A stretch of DNA of 64,000 nt from Nocardia gamkensis NBRC 108242 (lineage in GTDB: Bacteria; Actinomycetota; Actinomycetes; Mycobacteriales; Mycobacteriaceae): the NCBI RefSeq assembly GCF_001612985.1, contig NZ_BDBM01000003.1, forward strand, positions 62,001 to 126,000. The letters are read 5' to 3'. Position 1 is the stretch's first letter, and every line of letters starts with the position of its first letter. Both the position numbers and the translations under genes were made by a program. Of the stretch, positions 44,013-53,196 are shown piece after piece. The notes beneath the pieces were generated by a model. It was not told the DNA's origin and did no database searches. It saw only the letters and a list, made by a program, of their open reading frames with translations.

Positions 44013-44963
44013 GTGGACCAGCTGCGCCAGCTCCGCTACTTCGTCGCCGTCGCCGAGGAATTGCATTTCGGACGGGCCGCCGAACGCCTCGGCATCGCCC
44101 AGCCGCCGCTGAGCCAGCGCATCCGCCGCCTCGAGACCGACCTCGGCGCGCGGCTGTTCGACCGCGGCAGCCGCCGGGTCGAACTCACCGAGGCAGGGCA
44201 GATCCTGCTCGCGGAGTCCCGCGACCTGCTCGCCCGTTGGGAACGGACGAAAACGCTGGTCGGCAAGGCGCATCGCGGTGAGATGGACGCGGTGCGGATC
44301 GGCGTGCCGCCCGAATTGGCCGGGCGGGTGCTCGCCGCGCTGCTCACCGCGTTCGAGGCCAGGGACGTCCGGGTCGACCTCCAGGAACTGACCACCGCCG
44401 AACAGGTCCGGCTGCTCGCCGACCGGCAACTCGACGCCGGGTTGCTGCAACACCCGGTCGATGTGGTCGGCCTCGAACTCGGGCCGGTGGTGGAGACGCC
44501 GCTGGGCGTGGTGCTGCCCCGCGATTCACCGCTGGCCGCACGGTCGGCGCTGGAACTGGCCGATCTCGCCGGGCACGGCTTGGTGATCTTTCCGCGCGCC
44601 GCCGCCCCGGGGCTCTACGACGCCACGCTGCGCCGGTGCTGGGAACAAGGCTTCCGCCCGGCGTCGGTGCAGCACGCGCGCAATCCGGAGTTCGTCCTGG
44701 GCATGGTGCTCTCCGGCCGCGGTGTGGCCTTCGATCAGGGCATGGTGGCCCGGAAGGAGCCGCGCGTGGTCTGGCGGCCGCTGCCGGAGGGCGCGCTGAG
44801 TCATCGGCTGTCGCTGGCCTGGCCGGTGGGCGTGGCCCATCCGCTGGTCGGCGAGCTGGCCGAACTGGTGGTCACGGTGTTGCAAGGCGACGGCGCGTCG
44901 CGGCCCGGCACGGTCGCCGACCCGCCGCAACGGCCGTGGAACGTCGTCTACGGCAGTCCGTGA
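44013..44963 (+). CDS. LysR-family transcriptional regulator
   Basis: 316 residues from GTG 44013. N-terminal HTH (1-60: LRYFVAVAEELHFGRAAERL, QPPLSQRIRRLE) and an effector-binding domain typical of LysR (GHGLVIFPRAAAPGLYD, GRGVAFDQGMV). It is convergent with the beta-lactamase-like gene, overlapping by 16 bases, and divergent from the MBL-fold lipoprotein across 83 bp; LysR regulators usually control the divergent neighbour. Confidence 0.92.
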   Translation: MDQLRQLRYFVAVAEELHFGRAAERLGIAQPPLSQRIRRLETDLGARLFDRGSRRVELTEAGQILLAESRDLLARWERTKTLVGKAHRGEMDAVRIGVPPELAGRVLAALLTAFEARDVRVDLQELTTAEQVRLLADRQLDAGLLQHPVDVVGLELGPVVETPLGVVLPRDSPLAARSALELADLAGHGLVIFPRAAAPGLYDATLRRCWEQGFRPASVQHARNPEFVLGMVLSGRGVAFDQGMVARKEPRVVWRPLPEGALSHRLSLAWPVGVAHPLVGELAELVVTVLQGDGASRPGTVADPPQRPWNVVYGSP

Positions 44964-45817
44964 ACGATGCGGCCGATGGCCGCGACGGCGGCGGCGCCGA
45001 TCGCGCGGTCCACCTCGGGCAATCGCTGCGCCAATGTGGCCGCCCGCGTGAAAACGGCCACGGCGTAACGCTTTCGGTCCGGGTACTCGACGACGCCGAT
45101 CTCGTTGCGCACACCGGGCAGCGTCCCCGTCTTGGCCCAGACACCCACCTCCGGCGGGAAGGCGGCGGCCAACCGGTACCAATTCACCTGCTGGCGCATC
45201 AGGTCACGGACCCACCGGCACGCTTCCGGCGCACCCGCCTGATCCCGCGCGATCAGGGTGAGCAACCGCACCATCTCGCGCGGAGTGCTCGCGGTGGTCC
45301 GCCGGGGGTCCAGCGCCCGGGTGCGCAGCACCTGCTCGGCGTTCAGCGCGGGGAACCGGCGGGCGAACTCCGCCGCGTCGGCCGCGCCGATATCCTCGGC
45401 CATGGACTGCACGACGGCGCGGGGCGGACCGACGACCCGGGTGGCGGTCAGGCCGAGTTCGCGCAGCAGCGAGCGGACGTTGTCCAGGCCCACGCGGTCG
45501 AACAGCAGGTCGGCCGCGGTGTTGTCGCTGACGGTGAGCGCGAAGTACGCGGCGTCGCGCAGACTGAGCTCGACGTCGTCGGCGCAGCCCGCGGTGCCGA
45601 CGCCGCCGAGCCGATCCGCGGCCCGCGCCCGCACCCGATCCGCGGGATCCACCTGCCCCGCGGCCACCTGCCTGGCGAACTCCAGGACCAGCGGCACCTT
45701 CACCACCGAGGCGAGCACCACCGGCTCGTCCGCCCGCGTACCCGCTTCCGCGCCACAGTCGACGCACTGGGCATGAATCCACCCCTCCACGCCTGCGGTC
45801 CGAAAGATCTCCTGCAC
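44948..45817 (-). CDS. Class A beta-lactamase-like serine hydrolase without Glu166 or signal peptide
   Basis: 289 residues. The three penicillin-recognising motifs are present: SVVK (Ser37, Lys40), SDN at 97-99 and KTG at 229-231. In the omega-loop the segment RFPALN aligns with REPELN of class A enzymes, placing Phe155 at the general-base Glu166 site. No export signal is visible from this start. It is thus unlikely to be an efficient beta-lactamase and may be a cytosolic acyl-enzyme hydrolase or transpeptidase relative. An upstream start cannot be ruled out. Confidence 0.8.
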   Translation of the reverse strand: MQEIFRTAGVEGWIHAQCVDCGAEAGTRADEPVVLASVVKVPLVLEFARQVAAGQVDPADRVRARAADRLGGVGTAGCADDVELSLRDAAYFALTVSDNTAADLLFDRVGLDNVRSLLRELGLTATRVVGPPRAVVQSMAEDIGAADAAEFARRFPALNAEQVLRTRALDPRRTTASTPREMVRLLTLIARDQAGAPEACRWVRDLMRQQVNWYRLAAAFPPEVGVWAKTGTLPGVRNEIGVVEYPDRKRYAVAVFTRAATLAQRLPEVDRAIGAAAVAAIGRIVHGLP

Positions 45818-45882
45818 CGATGCAGCTTCCCCGTCCCCGCTGGGGCGGGTGACTCCGGGGTCGTGCGAAGAAAGCGGACGGA

Positions 45883-46425
45883 TCAGGACTCGCCGCGACC
45901 GGTTTGCGCGAGCCGCTGTTCGAGTTCGGCGACCCGCCGCCGGTAACCGGCCAATTCATCGAGGCGGGCGTACATCTCGTCGGTCAGCTGGGCGATGCGG
46001 CCCAGATAGCGGTGCGCGGGCCGGTCGGCCCAGTAGGCGCCGGCGCGGCCGTACTCCACCGCACGATCGACGTCGCCGGCGGTGACTCCCGCGGCGACCG
46101 CGTCCGCCGTCGCCGCCGTGAGCGCGGCCTCGAGTTGCGCCACGCGCAATCGCGTCGCCTGGTCGTGGCCCGCGTTCCCGAGCGACGCGCGCTCCGCGGC
46201 GAGGTCCTGGATCTCCCGGAGGTACCCGGCGTTCTGGGCGTCCTGCACGGCCATCAGTTCGTAGTCGTGTTCGATCGGCGCGCGGCGAACCCGGTCCGGG
46301 AGCAGAGCGGTGCGCGGACGCATATCGATCCCGAAGACCGGAACGCGCTCCCTTGCTGCGGAGTTCTCTTTCGTCCTGGTCGTCGGCACCGTGTATTCCG
46401 CGCTTCCGGCATAGACGTTCGTCAT
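45883..46425 (-). CDS. Hypothetical coiled-coil protein
   Basis: 180 residues. The middle and C-terminal parts are rich in heptad-like Leu/Ala (DQATRLRVAQLEAALTAATA, LTDEMYARLDELAGYRRRVA), indicating coiled coil. The N-terminus is Arg/Pro-rich. Two coiled-coil segments flank a linker with AYWADRPAHRYLGR. No signal or membrane helix, no known family. Confidence 0.6.
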   Translation of the reverse strand: MTNVYAGSAEYTVPTTRTKENSAARERVPVFGIDMRPRTALLPDRVRRAPIEHDYELMAVQDAQNAGYLREIQDLAAERASLGNAGHDQATRLRVAQLEAALTAATADAVAAGVTAGDVDRAVEYGRAGAYWADRPAHRYLGRIAQLTDEMYARLDELAGYRRRVAELEQRLAQTGRGES

Positions 46426-46995
46426 CGTCTCTCGACCTCACATTTCGATGCCGCGGTATTCCTCTGCGGCCGGCCTGCTCTGCCTGTCTCCGCACACGAA
46501 GGACAGGACATCGGATCCGCGCGGCGTCCCGCGCCGACTGCTGCCGTGCAGCCTGGGAATATGCTGGCCGATTCCGCGCGGTCCGGCGCGTGTCACTATC
46601 CTCACTGGCGAGAAATCCTCTCGGACAGCTCTTTTCGCGCGTGCGAGCCCGAGATTCGCCCGGTCTCGATCCCGCGAGATCGTGGGCCTTCCCCGAAGGT
46701 CTCGGCCCCGTCAGCACCTCATCCGCTACCCCGGGAACACGCGTCTGCGATCACGCGGTCACCGCCCGAGCGCCCGCGACGGTCCGACCCGGCCGAACGC
46801 GACGGCCGGTCGACGACGGCATCGCCGCATCGGCGCACGGCGCACCGGTGCGCGGAGCCGACGCGTCTTCGAGCCGAATCGGCGCAGGTGGCCGCGGGGA
46901 GCGGCGCGGCGGGCGGAAGTGGCGTCCTTCGCGCATGCCGCACCGGAGGGACCACGCCACGCGAGTTCCCCGGGGCGCCAACTAGGCTGAAGCGA
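46426..46995. other. Intergenic region, no gene recognised
   Basis: About 570 bp between divergent genes. All frames are open for long stretches because of high GC, but encode Arg/Pro/Ser-rich sequence without a start site or domain. No clear promoter or repeat was seen. Confidence 0.5.
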
Positions 46996-48336
46996 GTGAA
47001 CACGCACGCACGGCTCGTCCAGGACTACGAGGCCGGTATAGGTGTCACCGCCTCGCGCATCTCCCCCGCGCCCGATCCGGGTAGCAATCTCGCCGCGACA
47101 TTACCGGTCTGGGCACTGGCCGCCGGTTCGATCGCGGCGCTGGCTACGGCCGCGAACCGCATGCGGACCGCACGCGGTCTCGACCCGGTGGCGCATCGCC
47201 TCGATCCCGCCCGCATCACCGCGGCCTTCTCCAGCGAGCGTCTGTTACGCATCGGCGGCCGGATGCCGACACCGTTCGCCGATCTTTCCGGCTTCTTCCC
47301 CACCTTCGACGGCTGGGTTCGCACGCACGCCAACTATTCGCATCACCGGGCGCGACTGTTCGCCACGCTCGGCCTGCCCGACTCCGCGCCGATCGACCTC
47401 GCCGTCGCCCAGATGGCCATGATCCGCGCCTCGGACCTGGAGGAGCAGGCCGCCGCGCACGGGGCCATCGCGGTGCGCGTCCGCACCGAGGAGGAATGGG
47501 CCGCGAGCCCGCAGGGACAGGCCGCCGCAGCGGGTCCGCTGGTCGCGATCACCGACCGCCCCGACCGCGGGGAAACCGGCTTACCGGCGGGCGCCGCGCC
47601 TCTGCAACCCCTGCGGGGCGTGCGAGTGCTCGATCTGACCAGGGTGATCGCGGGACCGGTCGCGACGCGCGCGCTGGCGTTGCTCGGCGCCGACGTGCTG
47701 CGCGTCGACCCGCCGCAGCTGCCCGAGATCTCCTGGCAATTCGCCGACACCTGCCAGGGCAAACGCTCGACGCTGGTGGACCTGCGCACCCACGGCATCG
47801 ATGATCTGGTCGCCGCCGCCGACGTGCTGATCACCGGATACCGGCCGGGCGCGCTGGAGCGGGCCGGAGTGCGAGCGGCCGCCCGTCCCGGGTTGATCCA
47901 CGGGCGGGTGTCCGCCTGGGGTGAAGCCGGTCCCTGGGGTGAGCGTCGCGGTTTCGACAGCATCGTGCAGGCCGCGTCCGGCATCTCGATCGTCGAGGGT
48001 GCGCCCGCCGTGCCGGGGGCGCTGCCCGCGCAGGCACTCGACCACGCGTCGGGTTACCTGCTCGCCGCGGGCGTGATCGACGCCCTCGTCGCGCGCAGCG
48101 GCGACGGCGTCGGACGGGACGTACGAGTGGCCTTGGCGCGCACCGCGTCCTGGCTGCTCGACGCGCCGGACCGCACACCGCGTCACCCCAAGCCCGCGAT
48201 GCCGAGCGCGGCGCATGTGGTCCGGCACGGGCAGGTCGTCACCGCGCCGCCCGTGCTGGCCGAGTACCCGGATTACGCCTCGCCCGCGCCCGCCTACGGC
48301 GCGGACCATCCCGCGTGGCCGCTGCCGACGCACTGA
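46996..48336 (+). CDS. CaiB/BaiF-like CoA transferase with apparently permuted domains
   Basis: 446 residues from GTG 46996. Residues 206-446 hold the family III CoA-transferase core: LRGVRVLDLTRVIAGPVATR, GADVLRVDPP, GPWGERRGFDSIVQAASG containing the probable catalytic Asp. Residues 1-200 carry segments that normally come after this core (FDGWVRTHANYSHHRARLFA near 104-123 and EEWAASPQGQA near 167), so the C-terminal part seems to precede the N-terminal part. Alternatively it is a truncated two-domain fusion. The CoA donor and acceptor are unknown. Confidence 0.78.
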   Translation: MNTHARLVQDYEAGIGVTASRISPAPDPGSNLAATLPVWALAAGSIAALATAANRMRTARGLDPVAHRLDPARITAAFSSERLLRIGGRMPTPFADLSGFFPTFDGWVRTHANYSHHRARLFATLGLPDSAPIDLAVAQMAMIRASDLEEQAAAHGAIAVRVRTEEEWAASPQGQAAAAGPLVAITDRPDRGETGLPAGAAPLQPLRGVRVLDLTRVIAGPVATRALALLGADVLRVDPPQLPEISWQFADTCQGKRSTLVDLRTHGIDDLVAAADVLITGYRPGALERAGVRAAARPGLIHGRVSAWGEAGPWGERRGFDSIVQAASGISIVEGAPAVPGALPAQALDHASGYLLAAGVIDALVARSGDGVGRDVRVALARTASWLLDAPDRTPRHPKPAMPSAAHVVRHGQVVTAPPVLAEYPDYASPAPAYGADHPAWPLPTH

Positions 48337-48340
48337 CCGT

Positions 48341-48383
48341 CCCGCCGGGAGATCGCGGAGATCGTCCGCGGCCTCCCGCCGGG
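48341..48383. terminator. Bidirectional hairpin terminator
   Basis: CCCGCCGGGAG and CTCCCGCCGGG pair with one mismatch, enclosing an inner GCGGA-GATCG-TCCGC stem. It lies between the convergent CoA-transferase and TetR genes. Confidence 0.65.
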
Positions 48384-48400
48384 AACCTGCCGAGCCGGCA

Positions 48401-48976
48401 CTAGATCTCCACCCCCGCCAGCGCGGCGACCGCCTGCGCCAGGCGGTCACCGTCCGGCAGGTTCGCCTCCGGAGCGATGGTCTGTAGCACGCCGAGCCCC
48501 TGCACGAGCACGAAGTACAGCTCGGCGATCGCCTCGGACTGCTCTTCGTTCAGCTGCGGATGCGCCTGCCGCAGCGCGTCGGCCATGTCCCGGTAGGCGC
48601 CGGGCAGGCTCTGCGCGAAGAACTCCTGCGACTCCGTCGAGCGCGCGACGCGCACCAGGTTCTCCATGCTCGCCAGCATGCTGTCGCGGTTCTCGGTGAA
48701 TACCGCGGGCATGCCGTTCCACATGGCGGCGAACGCCGCCAGGGGCGCCGAGCCGCTGCCCTCGCGGATCTTCGCCTCCATGTTGTCGCCGATCGCGGTG
48801 CCCAGAGCGTCGCTCAGCGCTTCGGTGATCAATTGGTCCTTGGAGCCGAAGTGGTAGCCGATCGCCGCCAGGCTCACACCGGCCGCCGAGGCGATGTCGC
48901 GGGCGGTCGCCTTGGCGACGCCTCGCTCGACGATGACTTTCCGTGCTCCCGCCAGCAGATCCTCGCGATTTCCCAT
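48401..48976 (-). CDS. TetR-family transcriptional regulator
   Basis: About 191 residues from ATG 48976 (GTG 48982 is possible). HTH: REDLLAGARKVIVERGVAKA and SLAAIGYHFGSKDQLITEA (about 4-50). The C-terminal half is long-helical, as in QacR-type regulators. A 26-bp imperfect palindrome directly upstream lies between it and the divergent nucleoside hydrolase operon, its likely target along with itself. Confidence 0.9.
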   Translation of the reverse strand: MGNREDLLAGARKVIVERGVAKATARDIASAAGVSLAAIGYHFGSKDQLITEALSDALGTAIGDNMEAKIREGSGSAPLAAFAAMWNGMPAVFTENRDSMLASMENLVRVARSTESQEFFAQSLPGAYRDMADALRQAHPQLNEEQSEAIAELYFVLVQGLGVLQTIAPEANLPDGDRLAQAVAALAGVEI

Positions 48977-48991
48977 ACTCACAGGCTACAA

Positions 48992-49017
48992 CGTCTTAGA
49001 CAAACGTACTAGACGTA
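48992..49017. promoter_or_regulatory. Putative TetR operator
   Basis: ACGTCT and AGACGT arms separated by 14 bases, with the inner CTAG/TTAG continuing the symmetry. It sits 16 bp upstream of the TetR start and 77 bp upstream of the nucleoside hydrolase start. Assignment rests on symmetry and position. Confidence 0.6.
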
Positions 49018-49093
49018 TGTACTACCTGCTGCGACCGCCGAGCAATCGGCACCTCGGCGCGGCCCCGGTATCCAGGCTCGCTAGTCTCGTGCC

Positions 49094-50146
49094 GTGCGGC
49101 AGAAGATCATCCTGGACGTCGATACCGGCATCGACGACTCCCTGGCGCTGCTGTACCTGCTCGGCTCCCCCGAGGCCGAGATCGCCGGCATCGCCGCCAC
49201 CGCGGGCAACGTTCCGGCGGCGCAGGTGGCGACGAACAACCTCGCCTGGCTGGACGTCTGCCGCGCACCCGTGATCGAAGTGGCGCTCGGCGCCGCCGAT
49301 CCCCTGGCGATCCCGCTGCGCACCACCGAGGACACGCACGGACCCCAAGGCATCGGGTACGCCGAACTTCCCCCCTCGGCTCGCCGTCTCTCGCCGCGAT
49401 CGGCGGCGCTGATGTGGGCCGAGCTGGTGCGCGCCCATCCCGGCGAGATCGTCGGTCTCTGCACCGGGCCGCTGACCAATCTCGCCCTCGCGTTGCGGAT
49501 CGAACCGGATCTGCCGCTGCTGCTGAATCGTCTGGTCATCATGGGCGGCGCGTTCAACCATCCCGGCAACACCACGCCCACCAACGAGTGGAATGTGCAC
49601 GTCGACCCGGAAGCCGCCAAAGAGGTCTTCGACGCGTTCGCCGCGGCGCCCGCCGAGCGCAGGCCGATCGTCTGCGCGCTCGACATCACCGAGACGATCG
49701 AGATGCGACCCGAGCACCTGGTCCGTCTGGCCGAGCGGGCGAAAAGCTATCCGGTGGAAGTCGTCTCGCCCGCCGACCCGCCCGAGGCCCGTTCGGCCGC
49801 GAGCAATCCGATCGTCCGGCACGTCACCGATGCCGTGCGGTTCTACTTCGACTTCCATCACGGGTACGACCTGGGCTATCTGGCCCACATGCACGATCCG
49901 TTCGCGGCCGCGGTGGCGCTGGACCCGGCGCTGGCCCGCACCCGTCCGGCGACCGTGGACGTGGAACTCGCGGGCACCCTCACCCGCGCGACCACGGTCG
50001 CCGACTGGGCGGGCATGTGGGGCCGGGAACCCAACGCCGACATCGTGATCGGCACCGACCCGGAGCTGTTCTTCGAACGACTGATCGCCCGGGTCGGCGA
50101 CCTCGCGCTGACGGTGCACCCGCCCGCGGCGCAGGAGGTCCGATGA
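49094..50146 (+). CDS. Nucleoside hydrolase (IunH/RihA type)
   Basis: 350 residues from GTG 49094. The Ca2+-binding N-terminal motif DVDTGIDDSLALL is intact, as are GNVPAAQVATNNL, MGGAFNHPGN, NEWNVHVDPEAA and the later HDPFAAAVALDP with the fourth Asp. It cleaves the N-glycosidic bond of ribonucleosides; specificity not predicted. It is the first gene of a three-gene unit, overlapping the amidohydrolase by four bases. Confidence 0.92.
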   Translation: MRQKIILDVDTGIDDSLALLYLLGSPEAEIAGIAATAGNVPAAQVATNNLAWLDVCRAPVIEVALGAADPLAIPLRTTEDTHGPQGIGYAELPPSARRLSPRSAALMWAELVRAHPGEIVGLCTGPLTNLALALRIEPDLPLLLNRLVIMGGAFNHPGNTTPTNEWNVHVDPEAAKEVFDAFAAAPAERRPIVCALDITETIEMRPEHLVRLAERAKSYPVEVVSPADPPEARSAASNPIVRHVTDAVRFYFDFHHGYDLGYLAHMHDPFAAAVALDPALARTRPATVDVELAGTLTRATTVADWAGMWGREPNADIVIGTDPELFFERLIARVGDLALTVHPPAAQEVR

Positions 50147-51027
50147 CCGCCGCCGACGACGCGACCTACCTGTCCGCCTTCCGCGCCGGGCTGGGCCTGC
50201 CCGGCATCATCGACGTGCACACCCATTTCATGCCCGACCAGGTGATGCGGAAGGTGTGGGCGTACTTCGACACGGTCGGGCCGCTGACCGGCCGCACCTG
50301 GCCGATCACCTACCGCGACGATGCCGAGGTCCGGTTGAAGACTCTGCGCGACTTCGGCGTACGCGCGTTCACCGCGCTGGTGTACCCACACAAACCGGAC
50401 ATGGCGGCGTGGCTCAACGAATGGACCGCCGACTTCGCCGCCGGCACCCCGGATTGCCTGCACACCGCCACCTTCTTTCCCGAGCCGCAGGCGGCCGGTT
50501 ATGTCGGCGAGGCGGTCGAGCGCGGCGCCCGCGTCTTCAAAGCGCACGTGCAAGTCGGCGGCTACCACCCGGGCGACCCGCTGCTGGACCCGGTGTGGGG
50601 CCTGCTGGAGGACGCGCGCATCCCCATCGTCATCCATTGCGGTTCCGGCCCCGCGCCCGGAACGCACACCGGCCCGGAGCCGATCGCCGGTGTGCTGCGG
50701 CGCTTTCCGCGCCTGCGGCTGATCATCGCGCACATGGGCACGCCCGAGTATTCCGAATTCCTCGACCTCGCAGGCGATTACGCGGAAGTGCGGCTGGACA
50801 CCACGATGGTGTGGACCGATTTCTCCGAGGCCGACGCTCCGTTCCCGGCGCACGAGCACGGCAGGCTGCGCGCCTTCGCCGACCGCATCCTGTTCGGCAG
50901 CGACTTTCCCAATATCCCGCACTCCTACGGTCATTCGATCGAGGCGCTCGAACGGCTCGAACTCGGTGACGATTGGTTGCGTCAGGTCTGCTACCGCAAC
51001 GCGGCGACGCTGTTCGGTATCGAGTGA
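50143..51027 (+). CDS. Amidohydrolase family 2 metal-dependent hydrolase
   Basis: 294 residues; ATG overlaps the previous stop (ATGA). TIM-barrel amidohydrolase of the ACMSD type: metal motif DVHTHFMP at about 24-29, HVQVGGYHPGD, IPIVIHCGSGP, IAHMGTPEYSEFL, and LFGSDFPNIPH with the catalytic Asp. Family members decarboxylate or hydrolyse ring-derived acids. Co-occurrence with a nucleoside hydrolase suggests catabolism of a modified nucleoside or its base, an inference. Confidence 0.9.
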   Translation: MTAADDATYLSAFRAGLGLPGIIDVHTHFMPDQVMRKVWAYFDTVGPLTGRTWPITYRDDAEVRLKTLRDFGVRAFTALVYPHKPDMAAWLNEWTADFAAGTPDCLHTATFFPEPQAAGYVGEAVERGARVFKAHVQVGGYHPGDPLLDPVWGLLEDARIPIVIHCGSGPAPGTHTGPEPIAGVLRRFPRLRLIIAHMGTPEYSEFLDLAGDYAEVRLDTTMVWTDFSEADAPFPAHEHGRLRAFADRILFGSDFPNIPHSYGHSIEALERLELGDDWLRQVCYRNAATLFGIE

Positions 51028-52013
51028 ACGGGCGTGCTCGGGTATCGGACGTGACTGCGAAGTCGGTTCTGCTCGGTATCCGTCTGCTGGCGTGGGTTGC
51101 GGCTCTGGCCGCCGTCGCCGGGATCGCCCTGCACTTCAACGGGTCGTCGTCTCGAATACTGGTTCTGGCGGCGTCGGGCGCGCCGTATCTGATGGGTTCT
51201 GCCGTCCTGGGTGCGGTCGCCTTCGTCGCCATGCGGCACCGCATCGGCGCGGGAGTCGCGATCGTGGTCGTCGCCATCGCGACGTGGACGCAAGCGCCGC
51301 TGTATGTCGGCCACCCGGACGACAGTGACGGGCACACCGTGACCGTGATGCAGGCCAATCTCCTGTTCGACGGAGCCGACCCCCGGGCGCTGGTCGATGA
51401 GGTGCGCGCACGGAACGTCGCCGTGCTCACCGTCGACGAGCTCACTCCCACGGCGGTAGAGGATCTCGGCCGGGCAGGTCTCGATCAGGTACTGCCGTAC
51501 CGTTTCCTCTCGCCGGGAAGAACCGCGACCGGGACGGGAATCTGGAGCGGCCACCCTCTGTCGGAAACCGTGGAGTACGACGGCTTCGTGTTGAACCAGC
51601 TCTCGGCGACCGCGCAGATCCCGGGCGCCGGGCCGGTCACGGTGTACGCCTTCCACCCGGTACCGCCGGTGTACGGGACGCGCGTCTGGGCCGACGAATT
51701 GTCCCGGCTGCGCGACATTCTCGACCGCTCGCCCGCGAATCGACCGGCGATCGCCGGCGGCGACTTCAACGCGACCTACGATCACCGGCAGTTCCGTGCG
51801 ATGCTCTCCGGCTGCTTCGGCGACGCCACCGAACAGGCGGGCGCGGGGCATCTGGTCACCTATCCGACCGACAAGCGCTGGCCGCCCCTCGTCGGCATCG
51901 ACCACATTCTCGTCGCGAACGGTCGCGCGGTCGCTGTGGAGACCGTAGACCTCCCGGGAGCCGACCACCGCGCGCTGGTGGCGCAGGTCCGCTTGCCCAG
52001 GAAGCAACGGTAA
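51024..52013 (+). CDS. Membrane-anchored endonuclease/exonuclease/phosphatase-family protein
   Basis: 329 residues if started at GTG 51024, which overlaps the previous stop (GTGA); GTG 51051 is an alternative. Three hydrophobic helices occupy about 15-100, then an EEP domain: VTVMQANLLFDGADP, RFLSPGRTATGTGIWS, AGGDFNATYDHRQF and GIDHILVANG, with C-terminal PGADHRALVAQV. The motif set (N, E replaced near VDELT, GDFNAT, DH) is that of actinobacterial vancomycin-resistance-associated and phosphatase-like proteins; the active site faces outside. Confidence 0.85.
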   Translation: MNGRARVSDVTAKSVLLGIRLLAWVAALAAVAGIALHFNGSSSRILVLAASGAPYLMGSAVLGAVAFVAMRHRIGAGVAIVVVAIATWTQAPLYVGHPDDSDGHTVTVMQANLLFDGADPRALVDEVRARNVAVLTVDELTPTAVEDLGRAGLDQVLPYRFLSPGRTATGTGIWSGHPLSETVEYDGFVLNQLSATAQIPGAGPVTVYAFHPVPPVYGTRVWADELSRLRDILDRSPANRPAIAGGDFNATYDHRQFRAMLSGCFGDATEQAGAGHLVTYPTDKRWPPLVGIDHILVANGRAVAVETVDLPGADHRALVAQVRLPRKQR

Positions 52014-52152
52014 GCCACCCGGCGAGGTCGGCCGGGTCCCGGGACCGTCGAGTGTCCGCCGCGCGACGGTCGCGCAGGCCCAGGTGATCCCGCAGTATCG
52101 ACCCGGCCGCCATCGCGATCCCGCACGACGCGACCTTCGCGCCTACGGCAGG

Positions 52153-53196
52153 TCAGCGTCCGTCGAACGCGCGCAGCAGTTCCTCGGCGGCGAGTGCGGC
52201 GGTCAGGGTACCGTCGCGGACCTGTTTTTCCACCTGCGTCCGAATGGCTTTCACCTCGGGGTTGTCCGCGAGCCTGCGCAGCAACTGGTCGTGCACCATG
52301 GTCCAGGTCCAGTCGACCTGCTGGCGACGCCGCTTCTCGGCGAACTCACCGGCGTCGGTGAGCACACGACGGTGTTCGAGCACCGTGTCCCAGAACCGGT
52401 CCAGACCGACGCCTTCCAATCCGCTCATGGTCAGCACCGGCGGCCGCCACAGCGCGTCGTGCGGATGGATCAGGCGCAGCGCACCCGCCAGTTCCCGGGC
52501 GGCGGCCTTGGCCTCGACCTGATGTTTGCCGTCGGCCTTGTTCACCGCGACCAGATCGGCGAGTTCGAGCACACCCTTCTTGATGCCTTGCAGCTGATCA
52601 CCGGTCCGGGCCAGGGTCAGGAAGCAGAAGACGTCGACCATGTTCGCGACCGTGACCTCCGACTGACCCACCCCGACGGTCTCGACCAGGATCACGTCGT
52701 AGCCCGCCGCCTCGAGCAGCGCGATGGTCTCCCGCGTCGCCTTGGCGACGCCGCCGAGCGTGCCCGCGGTGGGCGAAGGCCGGATATAGGCGTCGCGTTC
52801 CACCGACAATCGCGCCATCCTGGTCTTGTCGCCGAGGATGGAGCCACCGGTCCGGGTCGAGGACGGGTCGACCGCGAGCACCGCGACCCGGTGGCCCTGC
52901 CCGATCAGGTACATGCCGAGCGCGTCGATGAAGGTCGACTTGCCGACGCCCGGAACGCCCGTGATGCCGACGCGGTTGGAGGGCGCGCCCCCGGCGCCCG
53001 CCTCCGGCGAAACCTTCAGCAGCAGTTGCTGCGCCAGCGCCCGGTGATCGGCCCTGGTGGACTCCACCAACGTGATCGCCCGCGCCAGGGCGGCCCGCTC
53101 GTTGGCGCGGACCGCCGCGGCGAGGGCGTCGACGTCGATCGTGCGGCGCGCGGCCGCCTTCGGGGTGGCGCGCGCCGCGGAACCGGCTTCGCTCAT
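52153..53196 (-). CDS. meaB: Methylmalonyl-CoA mutase-associated GTPase MeaB
   Basis: 347 residues, family-typical. Walker [16 protein letters not shown] (about 78-92), switch region [29 protein letters not shown], and NKADG as the guanine-binding NKxD. MeaB is the P-loop chaperone that protects and reloads the B12 cofactor of methylmalonyl-CoA mutase. Its ATG overlaps the mutB stop (ATGA), placing it last in the mutA-mutB-meaB operon. Confidence 0.95.
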   Translation of the reverse strand: MSEAGSAARATPKAAARRTIDVDALAAAVRANERAALARAITLVESTRADHRALAQQLLLKVSPEAGAGGAPSNRVGITGVPGVGKSTFIDALGMYLIGQGHRVAVLAVDPSSTRTGGSILGDKTRMARLSVERDAYIRPSPTAGTLGGVAKATRETIALLEAAGYDVILVETVGVGQSEVTVANMVDVFCFLTLARTGDQLQGIKKGVLELADLVAVNKADGKHQVEAKAAARELAGALRLIHPHDALWRPPVLTMSGLEGVGLDRFWDTVLEHRRVLTDAGEFAEKRRRQQVDWTWTMVHDQLLRRLADNPEVKAIRTQVEKQVRDGTLTAALAAEELLRAFDGR

